A stretch of 6,267 nucleotides of DNA from Flectobacillus sp. (GTDB taxonomy: Bacteria > Bacteroidota > Bacteroidia > Cytophagales > Spirosomataceae), in NCBI GenBank assembly GCA_029865665.1, contig JARXAV010000197.1, forward strand, positions 1 to 6,267, written 5' to 3'. Made by a program: the position numbers and the translations under genes. Each line of letters opens with the position of its first letter. Positions within the stretch are counted from its first letter, which is position 1. The notes below the pieces were generated by a model that saw only the letters and a list, made by a program, of their open reading frames with translations, made no database searches and was not told the DNA's origin. Below, piece by piece: positions 1 through 6,267 of this stretch.

Positions 1-642
1 GATTCTATTTACAATGGGGCTCACGATAATGCTTCGGGGGTGTCTATTTTGTTAGAAATTGCTCATGCCTTCAAGGCTTTACCCAAAGCTCCTAAGCGTT
101 CTATTATCATTGCGGTAGTAACGGGCGAAGAATATGGCTTATTGGGTTCTGATTATTTTGCGAATAATTTCCCTATCAAAGAAGGTAAAATGGTAGCCAA
201 CTTAGCGATAGATATGCCCTTTTTCTTTCACCCGATTTTAGATATTGTACCCTACGGAGCTCAACATTCGAGTCTGTCAAAACAAGTAGCACAAGCAACC
301 AAAATCCTTAATTTAAAAGTGAGTCCAGATCCGTTTCCAGAACAAGTTGTTTTTGTGAGAAGCGATCATTTTAGTTTTATTAAAAAAGGTATTCCTGCTT
401 TGTTCATCAAAAGTGGTTTTATGACCGTACCCGAAGATACCATTGATAGAAGTAAATCGGATGTCGCTTGGCGAAGCACCATTTATCATACCCCTCAAGA
501 CGATATGAATCAGCCTTTCGATTTTCAAGCGGCGGCAACCCATGTAAAGGTGAATTTCTTGATTGGTTATTTTACTGCTAACGAAGCCTTAGCTCCAACG
601 TGGAACAAAGGAGATTTCTTTGGAGGAAAGTTTGGGAAGTAG
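1..642 (+). CDS. M28 family zinc metallopeptidase (aminopeptidase), 5' end missing
   Basis: This is the C-terminal 213 residues of a di-zinc M28 peptidase; the frame is open to the left edge, so the true start lies outside the window. M28 enzymes usually release N-terminal amino acids from peptides and are often exported in Bacteroidota. Seen in the sequence: GAHDNASG near residues 7-13, whose Asp9 matches the bridging zinc ligand; GEEYGLLGS with Glu43 (catalytic base) and Glu44 (zinc ligand); Asp71 in AIDMP, matching the NxDM ligand; SDHFSF at 121-126; GIPALF at 130-135; and YHTPQDD with His163 as the last zinc ligand. The first His ligand of the family would lie upstream of the window. All visible active-site positions are intact, so the enzyme is probably functional. 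The GTG at codon 14 is internal to the catalytic motif and is not a start. A terminator follows 55 bases after the stop. The exact substrate cannot be told. Confidence 0.93.
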   Translation, partial: DSIYNGAHDNASGVSILLEIAHAFKALPKAPKRSIIIAVVTGEEYGLLGSDYFANNFPIKEGKMVANLAIDMPFFFHPILDIVPYGAQHSSLSKQVAQATKILNLKVSPDPFPEQVVFVRSDHFSFIKKGIPALFIKSGFMTVPEDTIDRSKSDVAWRSTIYHTPQDDMNQPFDFQAAATHVKVNFLIGYFTANEALAPTWNKGDFFGGKFGK

Positions 643-697
643 AAGTAAATTAGGTATTTCATTTTGATACTATTTTATCTTTTTTTTCAGTATTTAT

Positions 698-745
698 AAC
701 CCAGTTTTACAGATGTTAACGTCTTGCTAAACTGGGTTTTTATTT
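698..745 (+). terminator. Rho-independent terminator of the M28 peptidase gene
   Basis: A perfect 10-bp stem is formed by AACCCAGTTT (698-707) and AAACTGGGTT (729-738), followed by a T-rich run to about 745. The loop holds a weaker inner helix around the GTTAAC palindrome at 715-720. No T tract is present on the other strand, so it should act only on rightward transcripts. Confidence 0.88.
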
Positions 746-832
746 TCTTCTCCTTAAAATAAACAAGTTTTCATTATCTCTAAATAGTTATTCTTGACTA
801 AAAAGCTACGCTAGGTCCTTTCATAAATATTC

Positions 833-870
833 ACACTATCTATCCCTTTTGGAAATCAAACAGGTAGTGT
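833..870. repeat. Imperfect inverted repeat flanked by an 8-bp direct repeat
   Basis: ACACTATC (833-840) can pair with GGTAGTGT (863-870) over eight positions, one of them a G-T wobble, leaving a 22-nt loop. The pair is flanked by two copies of TCATAAAT at 821-828 and 873-880. No T tract follows, so it is not a typical terminator. It could be a protein-binding site or a chance pairing in AT-rich DNA. Confidence 0.35.
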
Positions 871-917
871 TATCATAAATTTCGGCAGGGTTTTTGTTAT
901 CTAATTAACTTTAAAAG

Positions 918-946
918 TTGATAAATGATAATTGTTGATACATTTG
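918..946 (+). promoter_or_regulatory. Candidate Bacteroidota-type promoter for the 1130-4204 gene
   Basis: TTG (918-920) is followed after 18 bases by TACATTTG (939-946). This matches the -33/-7 pattern (TTG, about 17-23 bases, TAnnTTTG) described for Bacteroidota primary sigma factors. Transcription would start near 951-953 and give a 5' leader of nearly 180 nt before the ATG at 1130. It is the only exact TAnnTTTG that I found in this gap. The assignment rests on motif matching only. Confidence 0.5.
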
Positions 947-1129
947 AGTATCTAGTAGAAAGTTTTTTATGGCTTATTAAGGCTTCCGACATACTTAATT
1001 ATATAGAGTATATATGTAAATTACTGATTGTCAGCTTTTAATATGGGTGTATTCCCTTGTGTTGTTAAAGGGTGTGGCATGCTTAAATCCAATAAATAAA
1101 GTTTAATAAATCACTAACTATAGCATAGG

Positions 1130-4100
1130 ATGCATATTTTTACAAGGGAAAGATTATTGTTTTTTTTACTCTTTATAAGTGTTGGCGTTGTCAATAAAAT
1201 GCAGGCACAGGTTTCTGGAGTCGTTTATAAAGATTTTAATATGGACGGTGCTAAGGGTACTGTCTCTCCTAATCTTGAGGTTGGGATGTCTGGAGTGGTT
1301 GTAAATGCTACTAAGCCTGATGGTTCTTCATTGACTGTAACTTACACAGGAGGGGGAACTTCGACTGATAAGTCGGGGGCTTACGCCGTGACAGGAGGTA
1401 CATTGGGACAAATTCGCCTAGAGTTTGTAATGCCAGATAACTATACATTTGCAGCAAAAGGAGCATCAGGAGGAACAACCGTAATGTTTCCTTCAGGTGC
1501 AAGCCAAAACTTAGCAGTGAATTATCCTGCTGACTACTGCGGAGTAACCGACCCCTATTTAGTAACATCTTGTTATGTAGGTAATAATGCTTCTGGCATT
1601 AATGATGTGATGGTAAAATATCCGTACTCCGCATCTGGGGCAACTTATGATGCAAATCATTCGACCATTGCCTTAAAAGATGAGATTGGTTCTACTTGGG
1701 GAATTGGATATGATAGGGAGACCCAAAATATTTATACAGGTGCTTTTGTCAAAAGGCATATTCCATTGAAAGATAATAATGGAGATGGAAAAGAGGATAT
1801 TGGTGCAATTTATAAAATACCAAGTAGTGGGTCGCCATCATTGTGGTTAGATGTTACCACGTTAGGAGTGGATGTGGGTATGAGCTTAATGCCAACTATT
1901 GCAACAAGAGCTTTACCTACTCCTGCTACAACGTCAGATCTTGCTGCTTCTCATGATACAGATTTGTATCCGTTAATAGGTAAAATAGGATTAGGTGATG
2001 TTGAAATTTCAGACGACAATAAGCAATTGTTTTTTGTTAACCTTTTCGATTCAAAGGTATATACCGTAAATCTAGCTACAAAGACATTAGTAGGTGCGGG
2101 TATTGCTGTGCCGAATACCTGCACTGGTGGAAATGAAAGACCATTTGCATTGGCTTTTCATCGAGGTAAATTGTACGTAGGTGCTGTTTGCGATGCGGCC
2201 ACCTCAAAACTTGATGTTGATATGAAAGCAACTGTCTATCGGTTAGATGGTACTGTACTTACGAGTGTACTTTCATTTCCTCTAAATTATACCAAAGGAG
2301 CTGCTTTCACTTGGGGTGGAATTTATGGTAATAAGTGGAATCCGTGGGAAGATTCATTTACAAATATATCTGGCGGTATTAGTCCAACAGGACTAAATCT
2401 TGTCTGTGAACCTCAAGCAATGTTTGCTGATATCGTTTTTGACACAGATGAGTCTTTAATTATGGTGCTAAATGATAGACTTGGTCATCAGACAGGTACT
2501 GCGAACTATCAGCCGAGTACTTCAGACACTAAACTCTACTATGGACTTGCTGGTGGTGATATTCTAAGAGCATCATTAGTATCAGGTGTTTATACATTAG
2601 AGAAAAATGCTACTTCAGGTGGAATTACAACCGCTGGTGCAGGTAACGGACAAGGGCCTGGTACTCCAACCGCTACTGGTTATACAAGTCCTTCTGGAGA
2701 GTTCTATGTTGGTGATGATGAGAATAGTGTGCATGAAGAAGTGGTAGGTGGTGGGGCTGCTCTACTACCAGGTAGAGGTCAAGTAGTAACTCAGGTTTCG
2801 GATCCTGCACAAAATTACTTTGCAGGTGGGACTTACTGGTTTAATAACACGACAGGTGAGTATGATCAGGCATACGTAGTATTTAAAGACCCTTCCTTTG
2901 GACAACAACCGTGGTTATTTGGAAAAGCTAATGGATTGGGTGATATGGAGTTGATGTGTAATAATGCCCCTATTGAAATTGGAAATCGTGTTTGGGATGA
3001 TACAGATAAAGATGGTATTCAAGATGCTGGTGAAACAGGTATTAGTGGTGTAGATGTGAAGCTGTATGCAGCTAATGGAACATCCTTAATAGCTACAGCA
3101 ACGACAGACGCAGCGGGTAATTACTTTTTTTCATCTGCAATAGGATCAAATACACCAGCTGCAATTTATGGGTTAAATTTGAACTTCAATACTAACTATC
3201 AAATAGAATTCCCCCAATCTATCGCTGCTAAAACGATTACTGGTGTCAATTTAGGCACTAATGATTTACTAGACTCTGATGCTAATTCCAGTACAGGGAA
3301 GGTTTCTTTTTCTACGGGTTATGCAGGAGAAAACAATCATAGTCTTGATGTTGGATATTCTTTATGTACGGTTCCAACAGTAGGTACTCCAGTAGCAACT
3401 CAGGCTACTTGTACTGGCTCAGTGGCAAATAATGATGCAAAGATAGATGTAACTGGCATTTCTGGCGGAGATAAATACAGTTACGGGATAGATAGCACTA
3501 CGTTTACGTTCGCTTCCGCAACTTCTTTTACAGGGGCGACAGTAAGTATCACAGGTTTGGCGAATCCAAGTGTGGCAACGACATATTATGTGCGGATTTA
3601 TAACGCCTCTGAGACATGTTATAAAACGGTTAGTGTAATTCTACAACCAAAGTCTTGCATTCCTATTTGTACGAAACCGAATGCAGGTGCCGATTTAGCA
3701 CAATGTTTACCAAAGACAAGTGCAAATCTTACAGATGCTACTACCACGACAGAGTGGATTGCTTATTCGGCTAATCCAGCTCTTGCGACGATTGATGCTA
3801 CAACAGGTGTTATTGCAGGTATGACAATAGCGGGAACCTATAAATTTATTCTTAGAGTAAAAGGGAGTGCGGCTTGTGCGGATACGATGCAAATAGTAGT
3901 TTCTGTTGGAGATCCTGCTTTTACACTTTGTAATGATGGAACAACGTCTTATACCTTAACCGCAGATGCTGGTGTTACTAATGTTGTTTGGTATAATATG
4001 GCTGGAGTACAGGTTGGTACTGGTTCGACATTATTTGTAAATTCAAAGACGCTAGGTCTGGAAGATGGAAGTGAAGCCTTTTATTACACTGCTCTGGATA

Positions 4101-4204
4101 CTACAGGTTGTACTGCTGAGTCATGTTGTCCTATAAAGTTCACTACCGAACAATGTTGCCCAGTAGTGCCTTATTGCTTACCTGTTGGTTTTAAAAGAAA
4201 CTAA
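1130..4204 (+). CDS. Secreted SdrD B-like multidomain surface protein (putative adhesin)
   Basis: This complete 1024-residue protein is predicted to be exported and to act at the cell surface. Residues 1-26 form a signal peptide: charged RER, a hydrophobic stretch at 9-21, and likely cleavage after MQA. Domains in order: an SdrD-B-like beta-sandwich at about 28-137, with a calcium-type loop (Asp35, Asn37, Asp39); an unassigned region at 138-611 with propeller-like strands such as LGDVEISDDNKQLFFVNL (288-305) and an acidic DNNGDGKED loop (215-223); a canonical second SdrD-B domain at about 616-745, with GNRVWDDTDKDGIQD; an SprB-like repeat at about 750-840; an Ig-like module beginning PNAGAD at 849-927; a further Ig-like module at about 928-1000; and a Cys/Pro-rich tail ending CLPVGFKRN. 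I see no typical type IX secretion or gliding-associated C-terminal domain, and no LPXTG motif. Adhesion is inferred from the domain types. A shared terminator follows 18 bases after the stop. Confidence 0.85.
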   Translation: MHIFTRERLLFFLLFISVGVVNKMQAQVSGVVYKDFNMDGAKGTVSPNLEVGMSGVVVNATKPDGSSLTVTYTGGGTSTDKSGAYAVTGGTLGQIRLEFVMPDNYTFAAKGASGGTTVMFPSGASQNLAVNYPADYCGVTDPYLVTSCYVGNNASGINDVMVKYPYSASGATYDANHSTIALKDEIGSTWGIGYDRETQNIYTGAFVKRHIPLKDNNGDGKEDIGAIYKIPSSGSPSLWLDVTTLGVDVGMSLMPTIATRALPTPATTSDLAASHDTDLYPLIGKIGLGDVEISDDNKQLFFVNLFDSKVYTVNLATKTLVGAGIAVPNTCTGGNERPFALAFHRGKLYVGAVCDAATSKLDVDMKATVYRLDGTVLTSVLSFPLNYTKGAAFTWGGIYGNKWNPWEDSFTNISGGISPTGLNLVCEPQAMFADIVFDTDESLIMVLNDRLGHQTGTANYQPSTSDTKLYYGLAGGDILRASLVSGVYTLEKNATSGGITTAGAGNGQGPGTPTATGYTSPSGEFYVGDDENSVHEEVVGGGAALLPGRGQVVTQVSDPAQNYFAGGTYWFNNTTGEYDQAYVVFKDPSFGQQPWLFGKANGLGDMELMCNNAPIEIGNRVWDDTDKDGIQDAGETGISGVDVKLYAANGTSLIATATTDAAGNYFFSSAIGSNTPAAIYGLNLNFNTNYQIEFPQSIAAKTITGVNLGTNDLLDSDANSSTGKVSFSTGYAGENNHSLDVGYSLCTVPTVGTPVATQATCTGSVANNDAKIDVTGISGGDKYSYGIDSTTFTFASATSFTGATVSITGLANPSVATTYYVRIYNASETCYKTVSVILQPKSCIPICTKPNAGADLAQCLPKTSANLTDATTTTEWIAYSANPALATIDATTGVIAGMTIAGTYKFILRVKGSAACADTMQIVVSVGDPAFTLCNDGTTSYTLTADAGVTNVVWYNMAGVQVGTGSTLFVNSKTLGLEDGSEAFYYTALDTTGCTAESCCPIKFTTEQCCPVVPYCLPVGFKRN

Positions 4205-4222
4205 GTATTTTTCAATTATAAT

Positions 4223-4275
4223 AAAAACAGCCCAATTCTACAGAATAATATCAACTGTAGAATTGGGCTGTTTTT
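4223..4275. terminator. Bidirectional terminator between convergent genes
   Basis: A perfect 21-bp stem is formed by arms 4223-4243 and 4255-4275 around an 11-nt AT-rich loop. The core is CAGCCCAATTCTACAG. The stem begins with an A run and ends with a T run that continues to 4277, so each strand reads as hairpin plus T tract. It therefore serves the plus-strand surface-protein gene and the minus-strand oxidoreductase. Its right arm abuts the TAA of the latter (4276-4278), and the T tract runs into that stop codon. Confidence 0.93.
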
Positions 4276-5346
4276 TTACCTAAACTTGCCACGTTCATAT
4301 TGTACTGGCCATTGAACATCTTTTTGTCCTAGTTCGGCAGCAGCTCTGAGTGGGAAATAGGGGTCACGAAGTAGTTCTCTGGCTAAGAAAATGACATCGG
4401 CTTGACCCGTTACCAGAATCGACTCCATTTGGACAGCACTTGTTAGTAAACCTACAGCACCCGTCAAAATGCCTGTTTCTGCTTTGATTTGCTGTGCAAA
4501 TGTAACCTGATAAGAAGGAGCAACGGGGATTTTAGCGTTATGAATATTACCGCCTGTGGAAGTGTCAATTAAATCAACGCCAGCTTTTTGTAAGAGATGA
4601 ACCAACTGAATCGAATCGGATTCGTTCCAGCCTCCTTCTGCCCATTCGGTTGCAGAAATACGTACAAATAAGGGATGTGTTTCGGGTAAAATTTGTTTTA
4701 CAGAGGCGATAATTTCAAGTAATAAACGTACTCTGTTTTCAAAACTACCACCATATTCGTCGTTCCGTTGATTACTTAGGGGCGATAAAAACTGGTGAAT
4801 CAAATAGCCATGTGCCGCATGAATTTCAATAACACGAAACCCTGCTTTGACAGCTCTTTCCGTTGCCAACGTAAAATCGCTGATTACCTCTGCTATTTCC
4901 GTTTTGCTTAGTGCTTTGGGCGTTCCATAAACCTCATTGAAAGGAATTTCGCTAGGGCCAACGACTTGCCAACCGCCTGCTGTTTCACTTACTAATTGTC
5001 CTCCTTTCCACTGCGAAGCCATACTTGCCTTTCTTCCTGCATGAGCTAATTGAATACCTGCTTCTGCTCCGTTGGCTTTGATGAACGTTGTGATTTTTTG
5101 TAGCCCTTCGATATGTTCGTCCTTCCAGATTCCTAAATCGTCGGGAGAAATTCTGCCTTCGGGTGAGACGGCTGCGGCTTCGGTTATGACTAAGCTTGCT
5201 CCGCCTACCGCTCTGCTGCCCAAGTGGACGAAATGCCAATCGTTTGCAAAACCATCTACAGATGAATATTGACACATCGGCGATACTACGATGCGGTTCT
5301 TTAAGACAAGGTCTTTGATTTTTAACGGACTAAATAACTGAGCCAT
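4276..5346 (-). CDS. NADH:flavin oxidoreductase, Old Yellow Enzyme class III (YqjM/NamA-XenA type)
   Basis: This complete 356-residue FMN-dependent TIM-barrel ene-reductase is probably cytoplasmic. Family members use NAD(P)H to reduce activated C=C bonds of enals, enones and nitro compounds, often as part of electrophile detoxification. By recalled similarity to Bacillus YqjM: PMCQYS with Cys25 (tunes the flavin) and Tyr27; Gln99 in IQLAHAGRK; EIHAAHGYLIH with His176 and His179 (bind the substrate carbonyl) and Tyr181; FVRIS with Arg229; GAVG at 296-299 and RELLRDP from Arg323 (FMN phosphate); and QYERG near the C-terminus with Arg352, the inter-subunit arginine finger. Residues 107-135 form an extra Trp- and Gly-rich segment absent from YqjM but resembling XenA-type enzymes, which explains the length. 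The ATG at 5346 gives the normal family N-terminus (LFSPLKIKDLVLKNRI). No regulator gene is adjacent. The physiological substrate is unknown. Confidence 0.95.
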   Translation of the reverse strand: MAQLFSPLKIKDLVLKNRIVVSPMCQYSSVDGFANDWHFVHLGSRAVGGASLVITEAAAVSPEGRISPDDLGIWKDEHIEGLQKITTFIKANGAEAGIQLAHAGRKASMASQWKGGQLVSETAGGWQVVGPSEIPFNEVYGTPKALSKTEIAEVISDFTLATERAVKAGFRVIEIHAAHGYLIHQFLSPLSNQRNDEYGGSFENRVRLLLEIIASVKQILPETHPLFVRISATEWAEGGWNESDSIQLVHLLQKAGVDLIDTSTGGNIHNAKIPVAPSYQVTFAQQIKAETGILTGAVGLLTSAVQMESILVTGQADVIFLARELLRDPYFPLRAAAELGQKDVQWPVQYERGKFR

Positions 5347-5376
5347 AGGATGTATATATTAGTTAATGAAGCATTA

Positions 5377-5543
5377 GAATAAGAAGAGTGTGTGAAATTT
5401 ATAGCGTTAAAAGTTTAGCGTATTTTATGCAAAATAATATTCTTTCAAATTTTATTTTACAAAATAATGCGTCTGCGTCGAGTTTTTTCCCGAGAGACTG
5501 TCACTCATAAACTTTTGACTTTTTACACAACCTCTTCTTATTC
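5377..5543. repeat. Imperfect foldback (inverted repeat) of about 167 bp
   Basis: The outer ends are a perfect 12-bp inverted repeat: GAATAAGAAGAG (5377-5388) and CTCTTCTTATTC (5532-5543). In the same order inward come a 9-bp match, AAAAGTTTA (5409-5417) with TAAACTTTT (5508-5516), and a looser pair at 5418-5436 with 5453-5471. The right arm carries about 37 extra bases. No open reading frame or clear target-site duplication is present. It may be a MITE-like remnant or a regulatory structure between the two minus-strand genes. Confidence 0.5.
5430..5462 (-). promoter_or_regulatory. Weak candidate promoter for the flavin oxidoreductase gene
   Basis: On the minus strand TTG (5462-5460) is followed after 22 bases by TTATTTTG (5437-5430), one mismatch from TAnnTTTG. 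Transcription would begin near 5423-5425 and give a leader of about 75-80 nt before the ATG at 5346. Both elements fall inside the two AT-rich near-palindromic copies at 5421-5438 and 5453-5468. Such matches are easily found by chance in this AT-rich stretch. Confidence 0.25.
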
Positions 5544-5583
5544 ATAAGGATTTTGTCCCTAGCTTAGGTCATCCAATGAGTCA

Positions 5584-6267
5584 TTAGTTTGCGTGGATTT
5601 CACCAACTAAGGTCTTTTTAATAGTTTGCTGGCTCGGTTTTCCTTTATAGCTAATTGTTCCACCCGTACTTGCCGAAGCGTCTAAGGTATTATTTGCACT
5701 AATTTCGGCTACGCCACCCGTATTGGCTTTTACATCTGCTTCATCGCTTTTGAGTTGATACGCAAACAATTCTCCCCCTGTATTTACTTTAGCTTGCAGA
5801 AATGCCGCCTTTCCGTCTAGGGTAACAATTGCCCCTTGTACGCTAGATACGACTAAATTATTGACATTAATATCCAATTTAACAATCGCACCTGATGAAG
5901 CATCAAGCACTAAATGATTGCCCGTTAGTGCTTCATTCGCACTTAGTTCTACGCCACGCCCTGCAATAATACTTGCTAACTCATTGGTATATTCAATCGT
6001 TATTTTGAACTGCTTTTTACCTGTAATTTTCTTGTTATTATTTTGGTCGGTAAGTTGCTTGAAGATTTTAGTCTTTACCGAAAGTTCATCGCCCGAAACT
6101 GCCACCGTTAAGTCCTCAAGGTTTGCCCCATTTAAGGCTTCAGAAGTTACTTTGTTCACCTTACTTTTTACCAATTCTACCTGCATGATTCCCTGTACAT
6201 CAATCTTACTAAAGTTTTGTAAGGTCACTTCTTGATGCTGTTGTCCGTATAAAATCGACGAAATAGA
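5584..6267 (-). CDS. GIN domain (DUF2807) envelope protein, N-terminus missing
   Basis: The frame is open to the right window edge and shows 227 residues plus the TAA stop. The first visible residues, SISSILYGQQ, look like the end of a signal peptide, so only a short N-terminal piece should be missing. The GTG at 6228 lies inside the mature domain and is unlikely to be the start. The body matches the putative auto-transporter adhesin head GIN domain: FSKIDVQGIMQVEL near residues 19-32, then a right-handed beta-helix with turns of 18-20 residues marked by SSG (124-126), VQG (143-145), NTGG (162-165), NTGG (182-185) and STGG (200-203). It probably sits in the periplasm or on the outer surface. 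The biochemical role of the family is unknown. It lies 237 bases upstream of the oxidoreductase gene on the same strand. That gap contains the foldback, so co-transcription is uncertain. The Lys-rich stretch at 79-86 is a strand-connecting loop. Confidence 0.87.
   Translation of the reverse strand, partial: SISSILYGQQHQEVTLQNFSKIDVQGIMQVELVKSKVNKVTSEALNGANLEDLTVAVSGDELSVKTKIFKQLTDQNNNKKITGKKQFKITIEYTNELASIIAGRGVELSANEALTGNHLVLDASSGAIVKLDINVNNLVVSSVQGAIVTLDGKAAFLQAKVNTGGELFAYQLKSDEADVKANTGGVAEISANNTLDASASTGGTISYKGKPSQQTIKKTLVGEIHAN

Larger units (their letters stand above)
746..1129. other. AT-rich intergenic region and leader of the surface-protein gene
   Basis: No convincing gene is present in these 384 bases. 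They hold an imperfect inverted repeat (833-870), a candidate Bacteroidota promoter (918-946) and, downstream of it, a possible leader of nearly 180 nt. That leader contains a small hairpin (CCCTT at 1054-1058 with AAGGG at 1068-1072) and a GCATGC palindrome at 1077-1082. I recognise no riboswitch class. The bases before the ATG at 1130 are AT-rich without a clear Shine-Dalgarno sequence, as is common in Bacteroidota. Confidence 0.6.

Noticed and set aside
40..42. GTG as the start of the M28 peptidase
   Set aside because: It falls inside the conserved DNASGVS motif and the frame is open upstream to the window edge, so the gene is partial.
925..1041. A 38-codon plus-strand ORF, starting MIIVDTFEYLVESF, in the gap before the surface-protein gene
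   Set aside because: It is short, has no ribosome-binding or homology support, and the best promoter match (939-946) lies inside it, so it is probably chance in AT-rich DNA.
951..1129. Possible riboswitch in the leader
   Set aside because: Only a small 5-bp hairpin is visible and no known aptamer motif was recognised.
1124..1137. CATAGGATGCATAT, repeated with one change at 5344-5357
   Set aside because: The two 13/14 matching copies place the start codons of their genes on opposite strands and at different positions, so they have no consistent role and are probably coincidence.
1311..1568. A minus-strand ORF inside the surface-protein gene (and a similar one at 3707-3892)
   Set aside because: They are antisense shadows of the long coding region with no recognisable motif.
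4985..5275. Overlapping ORFs on both strands within the oxidoreductase gene
   Set aside because: They are out-of-frame shadows of a clearly conserved enzyme.
6226..6228. GTG as the start of the GIN-domain protein
   Set aside because: The frame continues upstream to the edge through what looks like a signal-peptide end (SSILYGQQ).
5918..6235. A 105-residue plus-strand ORF opposite the GIN gene
   Set aside because: It is antisense to a well supported gene, with hydrophobic composition expected from the complementary strand and no family motif.
1..6267. CRISPR array, tRNA/rRNA, transposase, toxin-antitoxin or defence genes
   Set aside because: No periodic repeats, RNA gene signatures or matching protein motifs were seen on either strand.

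Overview
The window looks like ordinary chromosomal DNA of an AT-rich Bacteroidota bacterium, most likely Cytophagales/Cytophagia. The evidence is a secreted protein whose signal peptide ends in MQAQ, SdrD-B-like and SprB-like surface modules, a GIN-domain (DUF2807) protein, no Shine-Dalgarno sequences at the visible starts, and a TTG-N18-TAnnTTTG promoter match. The genus cannot be fixed from sequence alone.

Layout: (1) 1-642 (+) is the 3' part of an M28-family zinc aminopeptidase gene, cut by the left window edge and closed by a rho-independent terminator at 698-745. (2) 746-1129 is an AT-rich gap holding a candidate promoter, an imperfect inverted repeat and a long leader. (3) 1130-4204 (+) is a complete 1024-residue secreted, multidomain surface protein: SdrD-B-like domain, about 470 residues of propeller-like sequence, a second SdrD-B-like domain, an SprB-like repeat, two Ig-like modules and a Cys-rich tail. 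(4) 4223-4275 is a 21-bp perfect hairpin with A and T tracts, acting as a shared terminator for the convergent genes on either side. (5) 4276-5346 (-) is a complete class III Old Yellow Enzyme (YqjM/XenA type). (6) 5347-5583 is an AT-rich gap dominated by an imperfect foldback of about 167 bp. (7) 5584-6267 (-) is a GIN-domain (DUF2807) envelope protein whose extreme N-terminus lies beyond the right edge.

The genes do not form one pathway. The peptidase, the adhesin-like protein and the GIN protein are all predicted to be exported, while the flavoenzyme is a cytoplasmic ene-reductase. No mobile-element gene, CRISPR array, RNA gene or defence system was seen. The items most worth a second look are the foldback between the two minus-strand genes, and the large surface protein, which has an unassigned central domain and no recognisable type IX secretion C-terminal domain.
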